Part shown: piece after piece, positions 17,668 to 27,316 of the stretch | Layout of the letters: each line of letters opens with the position of its first letter | Position numbering within the stretch: the first letter of the stretch is position 1 | Source: Calothrix sp. FI2-JRJ7 | GTDB lineage: Bacteria > Cyanobacteriota > Cyanobacteriia > Cyanobacteriales > Nostocaceae | Length of the DNA: 64,000 nt | Assembly: GCA_019359675.1 (NCBI GenBank) | Contig: JAHHGX010000069.1 | Span: 124,001-188,000, forward strand | Direction of reading: 5' to 3' | Translations under genes and position numbers: made by a program | The notes under the pieces: model-generated | What the model was told of the DNA's origin: nothing | The model's input: the letters and a program-made list of their open reading frames with translations, nothing else | The model's database searches: none

Positions 17668-18969
17668 ATGTCGGATACTGTCATCCGGGTTGAGAACTTA
17701 AGTAAGAAGTACGTTTTATCACATAAAGAAGAGAGCTACAAAACATTTCGCGGCGCCATGACTAATGCGACACAATCGTTTGTGAAGGCTTTAAACCCGC
17801 GCGCTAAGAAAGAAGCAAAACATAACACTGAGGAATTTTGGGCGCTTAAGGATGTATCGTTTGACATTAAGCAAGGCGATAGAGTTGGTATTATTGGACG
17901 AAATGGCGCCGGCAAATCAACTCTGCTCAAAGTTCTTAGTCGAATCACCGAGCCGACAAGCGGTTCAATTAAGATAAAAGGACGAGTCGCCAGTTTGTTA
18001 GAAGTAGGTACAGGTTTTCACCCAGAGTTGACAGGTAGAGAGAATATCTTTCTCAACGGTGCAATTTTAGGGATGAGCAAGGTAGAAATTCAAAACAAAT
18101 TTGATGAAATTGTTGCCTTTGCAGAAATTGAAAAGTTTTTAGATACTCCTGTTAAACGCTATTCTTCTGGGATGTATGTACGATTGGCTTTTGCAGTCGC
18201 CGCTCACTTAGAACCAGAAATTCTCATTGTTGATGAAGTATTAGCGGTAGGAGATAGCACTTTCCAAAAGAAATGTTTGGGTAAGATGGAAGATGTTGCG
18301 AGTGAAGGGCGAACAGTATTATTTGTCAGCCACAGTATGGAAACTGTTACAAGATTGTGCAATACTGCTGTTCTTCTTAAACAAGGAACAGTACAAATGG
18401 CAGGTGCAACAGATAAAGTAATTAGTGCTTATCTAAAATCAGATTTCGGCACCACTGCTAGACGTAAATGGGATGACATTAAGCGGGCGCCAGGTAGTGA
18501 TGTCGTGCGTCTAGTTGAAGTTAATGTTCACGATGAGAATGGCAAAGTTGGTGAAAGCTTTAATATTACAAAACCTGTAGGTATTACAATGACTTATGAG
18601 GTTTTGAAAGATAACCAAACCTTTACGCATTCAATTAATTTGTTTAATGAAACAGGAATTCATATTCTAAGTTCCCATGATAATGTTTCCGAGTTAAGAA
18701 ATAAACCCCGTCAAAAAGGTCAGTATTCTTCCACAATGTGGGTACCTGGCAATTTTTTAGCAGAAGGAAGCATAATTGTAAGCGTTGCTATTATTGAGCA
18801 AGACCCATTCATGGTTCATTTTCATGAACTTGATGCAGTTGCATTTAATGTTTTCGATCCAATGGATGGTAGCTCTGCAAGAGGAAATTATGCTTTAGGA
18901 TTTCCGGGAATTGTTAGGCCAATTTTAAATTGGAATACTAAACAAGAGATGAAAATGCACAAAGTATAG
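17668..18969 (+). CDS. ABC transporter ATPase for polysaccharide export (Wzt-like, with C-terminal binding domain)
   Basis: Powers export by the Wzm-like permease. 433 residues: the ATPase domain has Walker A GRNGAGKST near residue 78, signature YSSGMYVRLAFA near 166, Walker B EILIVDEVLAVGD near 187 and switch His in FVSHSMETV. Residues about 270-420 form an extra beta-rich domain (ESFNITKPVGITMTYEVL, GQYSSTMWVPGNFLAEG) like the Wzt C-terminal carbohydrate-binding domain, which recognises the finished chain end. AGGAG precedes the ATG. Its presence implies that a terminal modification of the glycan may signal export. Confidence 0.94.
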   Translation: MSDTVIRVENLSKKYVLSHKEESYKTFRGAMTNATQSFVKALNPRAKKEAKHNTEEFWALKDVSFDIKQGDRVGIIGRNGAGKSTLLKVLSRITEPTSGSIKIKGRVASLLEVGTGFHPELTGRENIFLNGAILGMSKVEIQNKFDEIVAFAEIEKFLDTPVKRYSSGMYVRLAFAVAAHLEPEILIVDEVLAVGDSTFQKKCLGKMEDVASEGRTVLFVSHSMETVTRLCNTAVLLKQGTVQMAGATDKVISAYLKSDFGTTARRKWDDIKRAPGSDVVRLVEVNVHDENGKVGESFNITKPVGITMTYEVLKDNQTFTHSINLFNETGIHILSSHDNVSELRNKPRQKGQYSSTMWVPGNFLAEGSIIVSVAIIEQDPFMVHFHELDAVAFNVFDPMDGSSARGNYALGFPGIVRPILNWNTKQEMKMHKV

Positions 18970-18999
18970 ATATTATCTAAAGTATAAGCTTCTTTAATT

Positions 19000-19770
19000 A
19001 TGAATACCAAGTCATTCCATATTTGTACCATTGCAAATAAATTAAAGCAATATGACGAAATGAAGGCTTCTTTTATTGAAGCTGGATTTGATGAGAATAG
19101 ATGCAGATATTCTCTGTTTGATAATTCTAATGGTAATGTTTATGAACCTTATGAAACATTTAACCAAATTAAATCTGATACACTAGAACCATATATAGTC
19201 TTTTGTCACCAAGATGTAATTATAAATCAAGGTGACGGATTTAATAGTCTTATAAAGGTTATTGAAGAGTTAGAAAAGTTAGACTCTAAATGGGCGATTG
19301 CAGGAAACGCAGGTTTAAACAAAAACTATGAAATTGTTGCAAAAATAACAGACCCTTGCACACCTAATTGGACTGGGGATTTCCCTCATAAAGTTCACTC
19401 ACTAGATGAGAATTTCTTTGTAGTAAAGACCTCTGCAAACATTAAATGTTCTCAAGAATTAGATGGTTTTCACTTCTATGCAACTGACCTATGTCTTAAT
19501 GCGATAGTTAAGGGCTACTCGTGCTATGTCATTAATTTTCATCTTACACATCTAAGCTCAGGTAATTTTAGCCAAGCATTTTATAAAGCACAAACAAAGT
19601 TTTATGAAAAATGGTGTTCACAATTCAATTTTTGCTACGTACAAACAACTTGCACTGCCGTAATGGTTCTTAGTAAGTATAAAATCTTTAGATATTTAGG
19701 TTCTCGAAATAAAGTAATGAAACTGTTATTAAGTCGTCATTTTTTTCATCCGTTAGTTAGCCCATATTGA
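19000..19770 (+). CDS. putative glycosyltransferase, StrF/GT2-like
   Basis: 256 residues. The pattern resembles the small GT-A-like family related to StrF: N-terminal SFHICTIANKLKQYDEMKAS, a segment YIVFCHQDVIINQGDGF where HQDV takes the place of the usual DxD, then DGFHFYATDLCLNAIVKGYS and a HLSSGNFS stretch. No membrane helix. It follows the exporter ATPase by 30 bases. Assignment is by pattern only; the donor and acceptor are unknown. Confidence 0.6.
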   Translation: MNTKSFHICTIANKLKQYDEMKASFIEAGFDENRCRYSLFDNSNGNVYEPYETFNQIKSDTLEPYIVFCHQDVIINQGDGFNSLIKVIEELEKLDSKWAIAGNAGLNKNYEIVAKITDPCTPNWTGDFPHKVHSLDENFFVVKTSANIKCSQELDGFHFYATDLCLNAIVKGYSCYVINFHLTHLSSGNFSQAFYKAQTKFYEKWCSQFNFCYVQTTCTAVMVLSKYKIFRYLGSRNKVMKLLLSRHFFHPLVSPY

Positions 19771-19872
19771 GCAATAATGATTTAAGATGTCAAGTAAATA
19801 TTTTAAAATTTTATGATTTACTAGCAAGTTTATAGTACATTTATTGAATTAGGATTGGCGGAGAATAAAAAG

Positions 19873-20952
19873 ATGCAAACATTCATGGTTACAGGTGGAA
19901 TTGGTTTTATCGGTTCTAACTTCATTCTCAAAGCGAGAAAAGAACAGTGGGCGAACATTATCAACCTGGATAAGTTAACCTACGCCAGCAATTCGCAAAC
20001 GCTCGCGGAATTAGAGAATGACCCAGGATATCATTTTATCCGTGGAGATATTGGTGATATTGAGCTAATACAGAATCTCTTAGAACAGTACCAACCTGAC
20101 GCAATTATTAACTTTGCAGCGGAAAGCCACGTTGACCGCTCAATCCTCAGCCCAATGGATTTTATTCAAACCAACGTAGTCGGAACTTTTCAACTTCTCG
20201 AAGCAAGCAAGGCTTACTGGCAAAAATTATCGCCTGAAAAACGCGCGTCTTTCCGCTTTTTACATGTTTCAACCGATGAAGTTTACGGTTCCCTAAGTCC
20301 AACTGACCCAGCTTTCCGTGAAGATACACCTTATGCACCCAATAGTCCGTATGCAGCGTCGAAAGCTAGTTCTGACCATTTGGTGCGCGCGTATTATCAT
20401 ACCTACGGCTTACCTACTTTAACAACCAATTGCTCGAATAACTACGGTCCGTGCCAGTTTCCAGAGAAACTAATTCCCTTGATGATTCTGAATGCACTAA
20501 ATGGTAAGCCTTTACCAATTTATGGGGATGGACAAAATGTCCGCGACTGGTTGTATGTTGAAGACCACTGCGATGCCATTTACTTAGTTTTGCAACAAAG
20601 TCAGGTTGGAGAAACCTATAACGTTGGTGGAAATAACGAGCAAAATAATGTAACGGTTGTTGGGAAGATTTGTGAAATTCTTGATGAATTAGCTCCTCAA
20701 CCTGGTTTGTCTCGTTCTTCGCTGGTAACTTTTGTGAAAGATCGTCCTGGTCATGACCGCAGGTACGCGATTGATTGTAGTAAAATTAAGCGCGATTTGG
20801 GTTGGGAACCAAAGGAGAGTTTTGAGAGTGGTTTATTAAAGACGATTCAGTGGTATTTAAATAATCCTAATTGGATTGAACAAGTCCAATCGGGCAATTA
20901 CCAAAACTGGATTGCACAAAACTATGGCGATAGAAAGCTGGTGCTACAATAA
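19873..20952 (+). CDS. rfbB: dTDP-glucose 4,6-dehydratase
   Basis: Second step of dTDP-L-rhamnose synthesis: dTDP-glucose to dTDP-4-keto-6-deoxyglucose, with bound NAD. The ATG at 19873 follows GGCGGAG and gives 359 residues starting [16 protein letters not shown]; a TTG six codons upstream is unlikely. Motifs: TGGIGFIGS (NAD loop), [12 protein letters not shown] (Asp-Glu of the dehydratase), [12 protein letters not shown] (catalytic Tyr/Lys) and [14 protein letters not shown]. First of four rhamnose genes in the order B-A-C-D. Confidence 0.96.
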   Translation: MQTFMVTGGIGFIGSNFILKARKEQWANIINLDKLTYASNSQTLAELENDPGYHFIRGDIGDIELIQNLLEQYQPDAIINFAAESHVDRSILSPMDFIQTNVVGTFQLLEASKAYWQKLSPEKRASFRFLHVSTDEVYGSLSPTDPAFREDTPYAPNSPYAASKASSDHLVRAYYHTYGLPTLTTNCSNNYGPCQFPEKLIPLMILNALNGKPLPIYGDGQNVRDWLYVEDHCDAIYLVLQQSQVGETYNVGGNNEQNNVTVVGKICEILDELAPQPGLSRSSLVTFVKDRPGHDRRYAIDCSKIKRDLGWEPKESFESGLLKTIQWYLNNPNWIEQVQSGNYQNWIAQNYGDRKLVLQ

Positions 20953-20979
20953 CCGCCTGGTATAAATTTTATAAACCTT

Positions 20980-21029
20980 AGTCCATTTTAATGGACTTGC
21001 GCTATCAGCCTTGGATTTCAATCCAAGGC
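20980..21029. repeat. double hairpin repeat between rfbB and rfbA
   Basis: Two adjacent hairpins: AGTCCATTTTAATGGACT (20980-20997) and a second with arms GCCTTGGAT and ATCCAAGGC (21008-21029). I recall the paired unit as a common intergenic element of filamentous cyanobacteria. It lies within the rfb operon, so it could trim or stabilise the mRNA rather than end it. Confidence 0.75.
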
Positions 21030-21054
21030 GTGTAAGATAATTAAGGAGTGAAGT

Positions 21055-21990
21055 ATGAAAGGTATTATTTTAGCTGGCGGTTCTGGGACGAGGTTGTATC
21101 CATTGACACAGGTAGTAAGTAAGCAGTTGATGCCTGTGTACGATAAACCAATGATTTATTATCCTTTGTCAACTTTGATGTTGGCGGGGATTCGTGAAAT
21201 TTTGATTATTTCGACACCTGCTCATTTACCCCTATTTCAGCAATTGTTGGGAGATGGCAGTCAGTGGGGTTTGGAGTTTAGCTATGTTGAGCAACCAAGT
21301 CCTGATGGTTTGGCACAGGCTTTTATTTTAGGAAAAGATTTTATCGGTAATGACCCTGTTTGCCTAGTACTTGGTGACAACTTATTTTATGGGCACGGTT
21401 TGGTTGATGTGCTTAACCGTGCATCTAAGTTACATGATGGCGCCCTGATTTTTGGCTATCGAGTTGCTGAACCTGAGCATTACGGTGTCGTCGAATTTGA
21501 TAATACTGGACGGGTAGTAAGTCTTGAGGAAAAACCAATAGCTCCTAAATCTAATTATGCTGTACCAGGTATTTACTTTTATGACTCTCAGGTAGTAGAA
21601 ATTGCGTCGCAGCTTAAACCTTCCGCGCGTGGTGAACTTGAAATTACTGACTTGAGTCGAATTTATCTTAACCAAAAACAGCTAAAAGTGGAACTTTTAG
21701 GTCGAGGTTACGCTTGGTTAGATACTGGTACTCACGAGTCGTTACACCAAGCTGCTAGCTTTATTCAAACCTTGGAACAACGCCAAGGTTTTAAAATAGC
21801 TTGCGTTGAAGAAATCGCCTACCGTCAAGGATATATTGGCGCCGAACAACTTTATCAACTAGCAAAACCATTAGCAAAAAGTACCTATGGTCGCTATTTG
21901 ATGGATATTCTCAACTCTGAGAGTCATTCTAATCAAATACAGCATTATCATCAGGTAGTATTACCGATTGTTGAAATAGCTACTAAGTAA
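21055..21990 (+). CDS. rfbA: glucose-1-phosphate thymidylyltransferase
   Basis: First step of dTDP-L-rhamnose synthesis: dTTP plus glucose-1-phosphate to dTDP-glucose. Motifs: [17 protein letters not shown] (nucleotide loop), [30 protein letters not shown] (metal Asp), VVSLEEKP and [13 protein letters not shown]. 311 residues, slightly longer than the usual 290-300, with a short C-terminal extension. AAGGAG at ideal distance from the ATG. Confidence 0.96.
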   Translation: MKGIILAGGSGTRLYPLTQVVSKQLMPVYDKPMIYYPLSTLMLAGIREILIISTPAHLPLFQQLLGDGSQWGLEFSYVEQPSPDGLAQAFILGKDFIGNDPVCLVLGDNLFYGHGLVDVLNRASKLHDGALIFGYRVAEPEHYGVVEFDNTGRVVSLEEKPIAPKSNYAVPGIYFYDSQVVEIASQLKPSARGELEITDLSRIYLNQKQLKVELLGRGYAWLDTGTHESLHQAASFIQTLEQRQGFKIACVEEIAYRQGYIGAEQLYQLAKPLAKSTYGRYLMDILNSESHSNQIQHYHQVVLPIVEIATK

Positions 21991-22014
21991 TGTTTTTAAC
22001 GAGGATATATAAAC

Positions 22015-22560
22015 GTGAAGATAATTGAAACTGAAATTCCTGATGTACTGGTTATCGAACCGTGCGTGTTTGAAGATGAACGTGGCTTTTTCTTAGAAAG
22101 TTTTAACGAACGCGCGTTTCAAGAAAAAGCAAATATTTCCGCACGCTTTGTACAGGATAACCATTCGCGTTCAGCGAAGAATGTATTGCGCGGTTTACAC
22201 TACCAAATTCAACAGCCTCAAGGTAAATTGGTGCGAGTTAGCTTAGGCGAAATATTTGATGTCGCTGTAGATATACGGCGTAGTTCTAAATACTTTGGGC
22301 AATGGGTAGGCGTAAAATTAAGCGCGCAAAACAAGCATCAGATTTGGGTTCCTCCTGGTTTCGCACATGGGTTCTTGGTACTTTCCGAATATGCAGAAGT
22401 ACTTTATAAGACAACTAACTACTATGCACCTCAGTACGAACGCTGCATTTTATGGAATGACCAAGATATTGGTATTGCATGGAACCTTGAAGATCAAGCC
22501 ATTCTTTCTGGCAAAGACCAAGCGGGTAATCTACTCAAAAATGCGGAGGTATACGCATGA
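22015..22560 (+). CDS. rfbC: dTDP-4-dehydrorhamnose 3,5-epimerase
   Basis: Third step: double epimerisation of dTDP-4-keto-6-deoxyglucose. GTG start at 22015 after GAGGAT. 181 residues with the cupin core: FEDERGFFLESFNERAF, FVQDNHSRSAKNVLRGLHYQ (catalytic His near residue 63), QGKLVRVSLGEIFDVAVDIR and WVPPGFAHGFLVLSE. The stop overlaps the rfbD start by four bases (ATGA), so the two are translationally coupled. Confidence 0.96.
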   Translation: MKIIETEIPDVLVIEPCVFEDERGFFLESFNERAFQEKANISARFVQDNHSRSAKNVLRGLHYQIQQPQGKLVRVSLGEIFDVAVDIRRSSKYFGQWVGVKLSAQNKHQIWVPPGFAHGFLVLSEYAEVLYKTTNYYAPQYERCILWNDQDIGIAWNLEDQAILSGKDQAGNLLKNAEVYA

Positions 22561-23453
22561 AGATACTTTTAACAGGTAGTACTGGTCAAGTTGGTTGGGA
22601 ATTGCAACGTAGCTTGATGACTCTTGGTGAAGTAATTTGTGCTGGACGTGAAGCAACTTCCCCTAGTTTGCGGATGGATTTATCTGCACCGGAGACAATT
22701 CGTGCAGTAATTCGTGAAGTTAAACCCAACTTAATTGTTAATCCGGCTGCATATACTACTGTTGATAAAGCAGAAGCCGAACCAGAATTAGCAATGGCTG
22801 TAAATGGAGTGGCACCAGGTATAATTGCTGAAGAAGCCAAGCTTTTGGGTGCGGGAATTATTCATTACTCAACGGATTACGTTTTTAACGGTACTCAAGC
22901 AATACCGTATACAGAACAAGATGTACCTGACCCGCAAAATATTTATGGTAAAACAAAGCTAGCGGGAGAACAGGCAATTCAAGCAGTTGGTGTACCCCAT
23001 CTAATACTACGAACTAGTTGGGTCTATGGCTTAAGAGGGAAAAATTTTCTGCTAACGATGCTGAAATTGGCACGAGAACGTGAAGAGCTAAAAGTTGTAA
23101 ATGACCAAGTAGGAGCGCCAACCTGGAGCCGGATGATAGCTGAATCTACAGCACAAATTCTATCTCAAGGAACGCAGGGTCTAAATTGTTTTTTAAGCAG
23201 TAAAAGTGGAATATATCATCTAACAGCTACTGGTCAAACGAGTTGGTATAACTTTGCCAAAGCAATTTTTGAACATGACCCCAACTCCAGCAAACAGAAA
23301 CTAAAAAAATTGCTTGCAATTCCTTCAGAACAGTATCCTACACCAGCGAAAAGACCAGCTTATTCATCATTAGATACTCAAAAAATTTCTCATACGTTTA
23401 GATTAGTTTTGCCTAGCTGGCAAATAAATTTAGAGTTGGTGCTTGGCTCCTAA
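22557..23453 (+). CDS. rfbD: dTDP-4-dehydrorhamnose reductase
   Basis: Last step: NAD(P)H-dependent reduction to dTDP-L-rhamnose. 298 residues of short-chain-dehydrogenase type: KILLTGSTGQVGWELQRSL (cofactor loop), VNPAAYTTVDKAE, HYSTDYVFNGT, catalytic YGKTKLAGEQAI and LRTSWVYG. The rfb set is complete here, so the cell can make its own rhamnose donor for this locus. Confidence 0.96.
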   Translation: MKILLTGSTGQVGWELQRSLMTLGEVICAGREATSPSLRMDLSAPETIRAVIREVKPNLIVNPAAYTTVDKAEAEPELAMAVNGVAPGIIAEEAKLLGAGIIHYSTDYVFNGTQAIPYTEQDVPDPQNIYGKTKLAGEQAIQAVGVPHLILRTSWVYGLRGKNFLLTMLKLAREREELKVVNDQVGAPTWSRMIAESTAQILSQGTQGLNCFLSSKSGIYHLTATGQTSWYNFAKAIFEHDPNSSKQKLKKLLAIPSEQYPTPAKRPAYSSLDTQKISHTFRLVLPSWQINLELVLGS

Positions 23454-23528
23454 AGTTGATATAACGTTATTAATCACAGTCTATCTTTGTTATTAAACAG
23501 AGTAATTTTAACAGCAAATAAGCAAAAT

Positions 23529-24578
23529 ATGAATATAGTGCAAAGCTTACCTCAAGCTCCTTCTCAACACATTCGGATTCCAAATATTGACCCTATTTCA
23601 GAAGGGATTATTAGACCATTCTGGTCGGTTATGATTACAAGTTACAACCGTACAGAATATTTAGCACAGGCTCTTAGAAGTATTCTGGAGCAGGGATTTA
23701 AGCCTTCGGAAATGCAGATAGAGGTAGTAGATGATTGTTCACCAAACGAAATTAGTGAAAACATTGAAGCTATTGTTAAGGAAGTTGGTCAGGGTAGAGT
23801 TTCTTTCTACCGTCAACCCAAAAATGTCGGTATTTATGCTAATTGGAACACATGTATTGCTCGTGCTTGTGGTTATTGGGTTCATATTTTAAGCGATGAC
23901 GACTTAGTTATGCCTAATTTTTATGAAGTTTACCGTCGTTATATAGAAACTTATAAGTGCCAAGTGGTGCTAGGACAGTCAGTTAATATTAATGAAAAGA
24001 ATCAGTGGATCGGTGTATCAACTCCGCTTCAAGACTCTGATGGCTTACTGGATAATGCACTTTGGGTGCTTTCTAGAGGAAACCCAATTTATACACCAGG
24101 AATAGTTGTAGCTCGTCAAGCATACGAAAAGTTAGGAGGATTTACTTCTGATCTTGTGTTCACACCTGATTGGGAAATGTGGACACGATTGGCAGCATCC
24201 GTCAAATTAGCTTATGTAAACAGACCCTATTCTTTATTCCGTGAGCATTCTAAATCAGAGACAAGTAGACTGGTACTTACAGGAGTTTCTGTAACTGACT
24301 GTTTGGCAGCATCGCAAATAATACAATCTAGATTTAGTGAGCCTAAAGAAAGAAGAGAAATTCAAGACTTTGTGAATCATTCGTTAAGCTCTCAAAGTTA
24401 TTTTTTCAGTCGCAAATTAATTGGTAGCGGATACTATCAGTCAGCCCTATTACACGCAATTTGGGTATTGCGATTAACTCCATCATTTTTCTCAATTAAG
24501 AATATCTTGAGCGTATCATTGAGAATCTTGAAATCTATTTTAAAAAAGTCGCTCTCTATTCCATCATTGCAGAATTAA
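23529..24578 (+). CDS. GT2 family glycosyltransferase
   Basis: GT-A fold transferase. The ATG at 23529 (349 residues) is preferred to a TTG at 23487. Motifs: WSVMITSYNRTEYLAQALRS, EVVDDCSPNE, NVGIYANWNTCIARACGYWV, HILSDDDLV (metal site) and FTPDWEMWTRLAAS. The C-terminal 90 residues (after about 260) are helix-rich and hydrophobic near LLHAIWVLRL. Probably adds a sugar, perhaps rhamnose, to the repeat unit; the substrate is inferred only from location. Confidence 0.9.
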   Translation: MNIVQSLPQAPSQHIRIPNIDPISEGIIRPFWSVMITSYNRTEYLAQALRSILEQGFKPSEMQIEVVDDCSPNEISENIEAIVKEVGQGRVSFYRQPKNVGIYANWNTCIARACGYWVHILSDDDLVMPNFYEVYRRYIETYKCQVVLGQSVNINEKNQWIGVSTPLQDSDGLLDNALWVLSRGNPIYTPGIVVARQAYEKLGGFTSDLVFTPDWEMWTRLAASVKLAYVNRPYSLFREHSKSETSRLVLTGVSVTDCLAASQIIQSRFSEPKERREIQDFVNHSLSSQSYFFSRKLIGSGYYQSALLHAIWVLRLTPSFFSIKNILSVSLRILKSILKKSLSIPSLQN

Positions 24579-24662
24579 TTTAAACGCAATTAACTGCTGT
24601 TTGCAGTGAGGATTGAAACCAGTAGTGCTTTTATTACCTAATTTGTAACATAAATCAACAAT

Positions 24663-24710
24663 ATGAAAATAGCATATGTAATCTCAGCATATAAATATCC
24701 CCTGTATTAA
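24663..24710 (+). pseudogene. remnant of a glycosyltransferase start
   Basis: An ATG opens MKIAYVISAYKYPLY and then a stop. The first 13 residues look like the N-terminus of cyanobacterial GT14-like or similar sugar transferases. Nothing downstream continues the frame, so this is a truncated leftover. Confidence 0.5.
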
Positions 24711-24711
24711 A

Positions 24712-24798
24712 GTTATAATTGAAACCTCCCGTGACGTTGAACATTTCATCATAGACGCTGGTTCAACTGACTCAACTTTGGAATTGTTTAAACTTTAA
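24712..24798 (+). pseudogene. internal fragment of a GT2 glycosyltransferase
   Basis: The frame reads VIIETSRDVEHFIIDAGSTD then STLELFKL and a stop. EHFIIDAGSTDSTLEL is the nucleotide-binding strand of GT2 enzymes of the EHIIxDGGSTDGT kind. It has neither the preceding start nor the following DxD region. It sits one base after the other remnant (24663-24710), marking a place where two glycosyltransferase genes were deleted or fused. Confidence 0.65.
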
Positions 24799-24851
24799 AA
24801 AATATATAGCGCTAGCTAAATAAATTTAAATCTAATAATTATCTTTGATAT

Positions 24852-26120
24852 ATGAAAATAGCTGTTATTAGTAAATCAGATAGAAATGGCGGTGGAGCAA
24901 GCAGAGTGGCTGAAGATTTAGCAACTTGGTTAAATGAAGCGGGACATGAGACAGATCATTTTGTGGCAATGAATTGTAAAGAGCCTGTTTCATTTCAGCA
25001 TAATCTTTACGGAGAACATCTTAAACTCAAAATTTGTAGAAAAATTCATAAGACTACTTATAAATTAGGCTTTCCTGAAATTCTGCCTATTGAGTATTTA
25101 GTGAATGGAGATCAATTCATTGATAAATATGATGTTATTCATTTTCATGATTTATATACAGCAATATCTCCGCTGACTTTAGCTTTAACTTCTCGACGTA
25201 AACCTACTTTTTTTACAATACATGACTGTTCTGCTTTTACTGGTGGCTGCTTGTATCCTATGGATTGCGATAAGTTTACCAGCAATTGTCATCAGTGTCC
25301 GCAATTACCCATAGGCAGGAATCAGAATAAAATTCCTGATCATACAAAAGAAATTCAAGCTGTTAAGCGATGGGTTGCAAGTCAATTCAGCATTAAATAT
25401 ATATTCCCTAGTCGTTGGATGTTACAAGAAGCTCAAAAAGCACTAGAGTTTAAACTGCAACCAGCATTAATTTCAAATAGTATTGATCTTAAGCCTTTTC
25501 CTAATATAAGTAAGGTAGAAGCGAAAATCCGTTTAGGAATTCCAGAAAACCGTAAAGTTATAACTCTTTCAGCGCATGTACTTCATGACCCACGTAAGGG
25601 TGTTAAATATGCAATTTCAGCAATTAAGAACGCGCGCGATTTGTCACCGTTTATTATAGTTGTAGGAATTTGTAACGATGAATTACGGCAGGCTTTGGAT
25701 GGGTTTGAGTTTAAAGAGACGGGTTTTATTTCAAATCCAGATGATTTAGGCTTAGTCTATTGTGCAAGCGATTTAATAATGTTTTGTACTTTAGCAGATA
25801 ACTTACCATTAACAATTTTAGAGGCAATGGCTGCATCAACATGTGTTATAGGTTTTGCAACAGGGGGTGTCCCAGAAATGATTCAAAGTGGACACAATGG
25901 AATTCTTGTTGAAACTGGCAATCAATCGGGATTAAACCAAGCACTGCGTCAAGCACTACTTTCTGAGAATCTAAATATAATAGGGCAGCAGGCAAGAAAA
26001 GATATTGAAAATAATTTTTCTAAAGAAGCATTTATAGATAAGCACCTGCGACTATATCAAAATCTTCCGTTGTTTGATAATCAAGAAAAAGCAGAAGCTT
26101 TAGTGACGCGCGTTACTTAA
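24852..26120 (+). CDS. GT4 family glycosyltransferase
   Basis: GT-B fold retaining transferase, 422 residues. Evidence: start MKIAVISKSDRNGGGASRVA, FHDLYTAISPLTL, the cysteine-rich segment FTIHDCSAFTGGCLYPMDCD with CHQCPQL (seen in one GT4 subfamily), PSRWMLQEAQ, donor-domain IPENRKVITLSAHVLHDPRK, and LTILEAMAASTCVIGFATGG (the E-x7-E region). Six Cys within 40 residues could bind a metal. Follows the remnant genes. Confidence 0.9.
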   Translation: MKIAVISKSDRNGGGASRVAEDLATWLNEAGHETDHFVAMNCKEPVSFQHNLYGEHLKLKICRKIHKTTYKLGFPEILPIEYLVNGDQFIDKYDVIHFHDLYTAISPLTLALTSRRKPTFFTIHDCSAFTGGCLYPMDCDKFTSNCHQCPQLPIGRNQNKIPDHTKEIQAVKRWVASQFSIKYIFPSRWMLQEAQKALEFKLQPALISNSIDLKPFPNISKVEAKIRLGIPENRKVITLSAHVLHDPRKGVKYAISAIKNARDLSPFIIVVGICNDELRQALDGFEFKETGFISNPDDLGLVYCASDLIMFCTLADNLPLTILEAMAASTCVIGFATGGVPEMIQSGHNGILVETGNQSGLNQALRQALLSENLNIIGQQARKDIENNFSKEAFIDKHLRLYQNLPLFDNQEKAEALVTRVT

Positions 26121-26238
26121 GAAAGCACGACTGTCCGAAGCACTACGTAGGCAAAATAGACGGGTGTAATTAACTCTACTTGAGATGTTTACAACTAGCT
26201 CTACTAAAAGTTTAGACAATATTTGAGGATATTATTGT

Positions 26239-27234
26239 ATGGTTTTATCGGCAACTGCACCCCTTTCAACTTCACTCACAATAAGTAAATCCGGGAGCGA
26301 TCGCCTATACCTCATCTCTGGTTCAGCTCATACTGCGCTCGCTCAAGATATTGCCTACTATCTCGGCACTAGTTTAATTCCAACAATTCGTAAACAGTTC
26401 GCTGACGGTGAAATTTACGTTCAAATTCAAGAATCGATACGAGGTGGAGATGTTTATTTAATTCAACCAACATCTCGTCCTGTCAACGATTGCTTAATGG
26501 AACTCATGATTATGATTGACGCTTGCCGTCGAGCATCGGCAAGACAGATCACAGCGGTAATACCTTATTCGGGTTATACAAGAGCAGACCGTAAAGTATC
26601 TGGACGCGAGTCAATAACTGCTAAATTGATGGCAAACCTAATCACCACAGCAGGCGCCAATCGCGTTTTAGCTATGGATTTGCATTCAGCACAAGTTCAA
26701 GGCTTCTTTGATATACCACTGGATCACATTTACAGTACACCAGTTTTACTTAATTATTTACAAAGCAAACAGCTAAGAGACGTTGTTGTTGTTTCTCCCG
26801 ATATTGGTGGAGTAGGACGCGCGCGCGCATTTGCAAAAAAATTCAATGATGCACCACTGGCAATAGTCGATAAGCGTCGTACTGCTCATAATTGTGCTGA
26901 GGTCATGAATGTAATTGGTGATGTAAAAGGCAAAACTGCTATTCTTGTCGATGACATGATTGATACCGCAGGAACTATTACGGAAGCAGCTAAAATACTT
27001 CGTAAAGAAGGTGCGCGACAAGTTTTTGCTTGTGCAACCCATGCTGTTTTTTCTCCACCAGCGATTGAACGTTTATCAAGCGGTTACTTAGAAGAAGTAA
27101 TCGTTACAAATACTATTCCAATTCCAGAGGATAAACGTTTTCCGCAATTAACTATAGTATCTGTTGCTAACTTTTTCGGGGAAGCTATTTTACGCTTGCA
27201 TCAAGAAAGCTCAATCAGCACTATGTTTGGTTAA
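26239..27234 (+). CDS. prs: ribose-phosphate pyrophosphokinase
   Basis: Makes PRPP from ribose-5-phosphate and ATP for nucleotide, His and Trp synthesis. Motifs: RKQFADGEIYVQIQESIRGG, IPYSGYTRADRKVSGRESIT, AMDLHSAQVQGFFDIPLDHI, VVSPDIGGVGRARAFAKKF and the PRPP loop AILVDDMIDTAGTI. 331 residues, a normal length. It carries one of only two HIP1 octamers found in the window (26297-26304). A housekeeping gene inside a polysaccharide locus is odd; it probably marks an old chromosomal junction rather than a role in glycan assembly. Confidence 0.96.
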   Translation: MVLSATAPLSTSLTISKSGSDRLYLISGSAHTALAQDIAYYLGTSLIPTIRKQFADGEIYVQIQESIRGGDVYLIQPTSRPVNDCLMELMIMIDACRRASARQITAVIPYSGYTRADRKVSGRESITAKLMANLITTAGANRVLAMDLHSAQVQGFFDIPLDHIYSTPVLLNYLQSKQLRDVVVVSPDIGGVGRARAFAKKFNDAPLAIVDKRRTAHNCAEVMNVIGDVKGKTAILVDDMIDTAGTITEAAKILRKEGARQVFACATHAVFSPPAIERLSSGYLEEVIVTNTIPIPEDKRFPQLTIVSVANFFGEAILRLHQESSISTMFG

Positions 27235-27316
27235 TAAAGAGCATATATCAGAGAAAAACTGAGTATTAATTAAGCTCACTCTTATTTAATTACCATTAGC
27301 TCCAAACAAAAAAATT

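Noticed and set aside
24600-24622. CRISPR-like repeat (GCAGTGAGGATTGAAACC)
   Set aside because: The GATTGAAAC ending resembles cyanobacterial CRISPR repeats, but only one copy exists, with no spaced repeats nearby and no cas genes.
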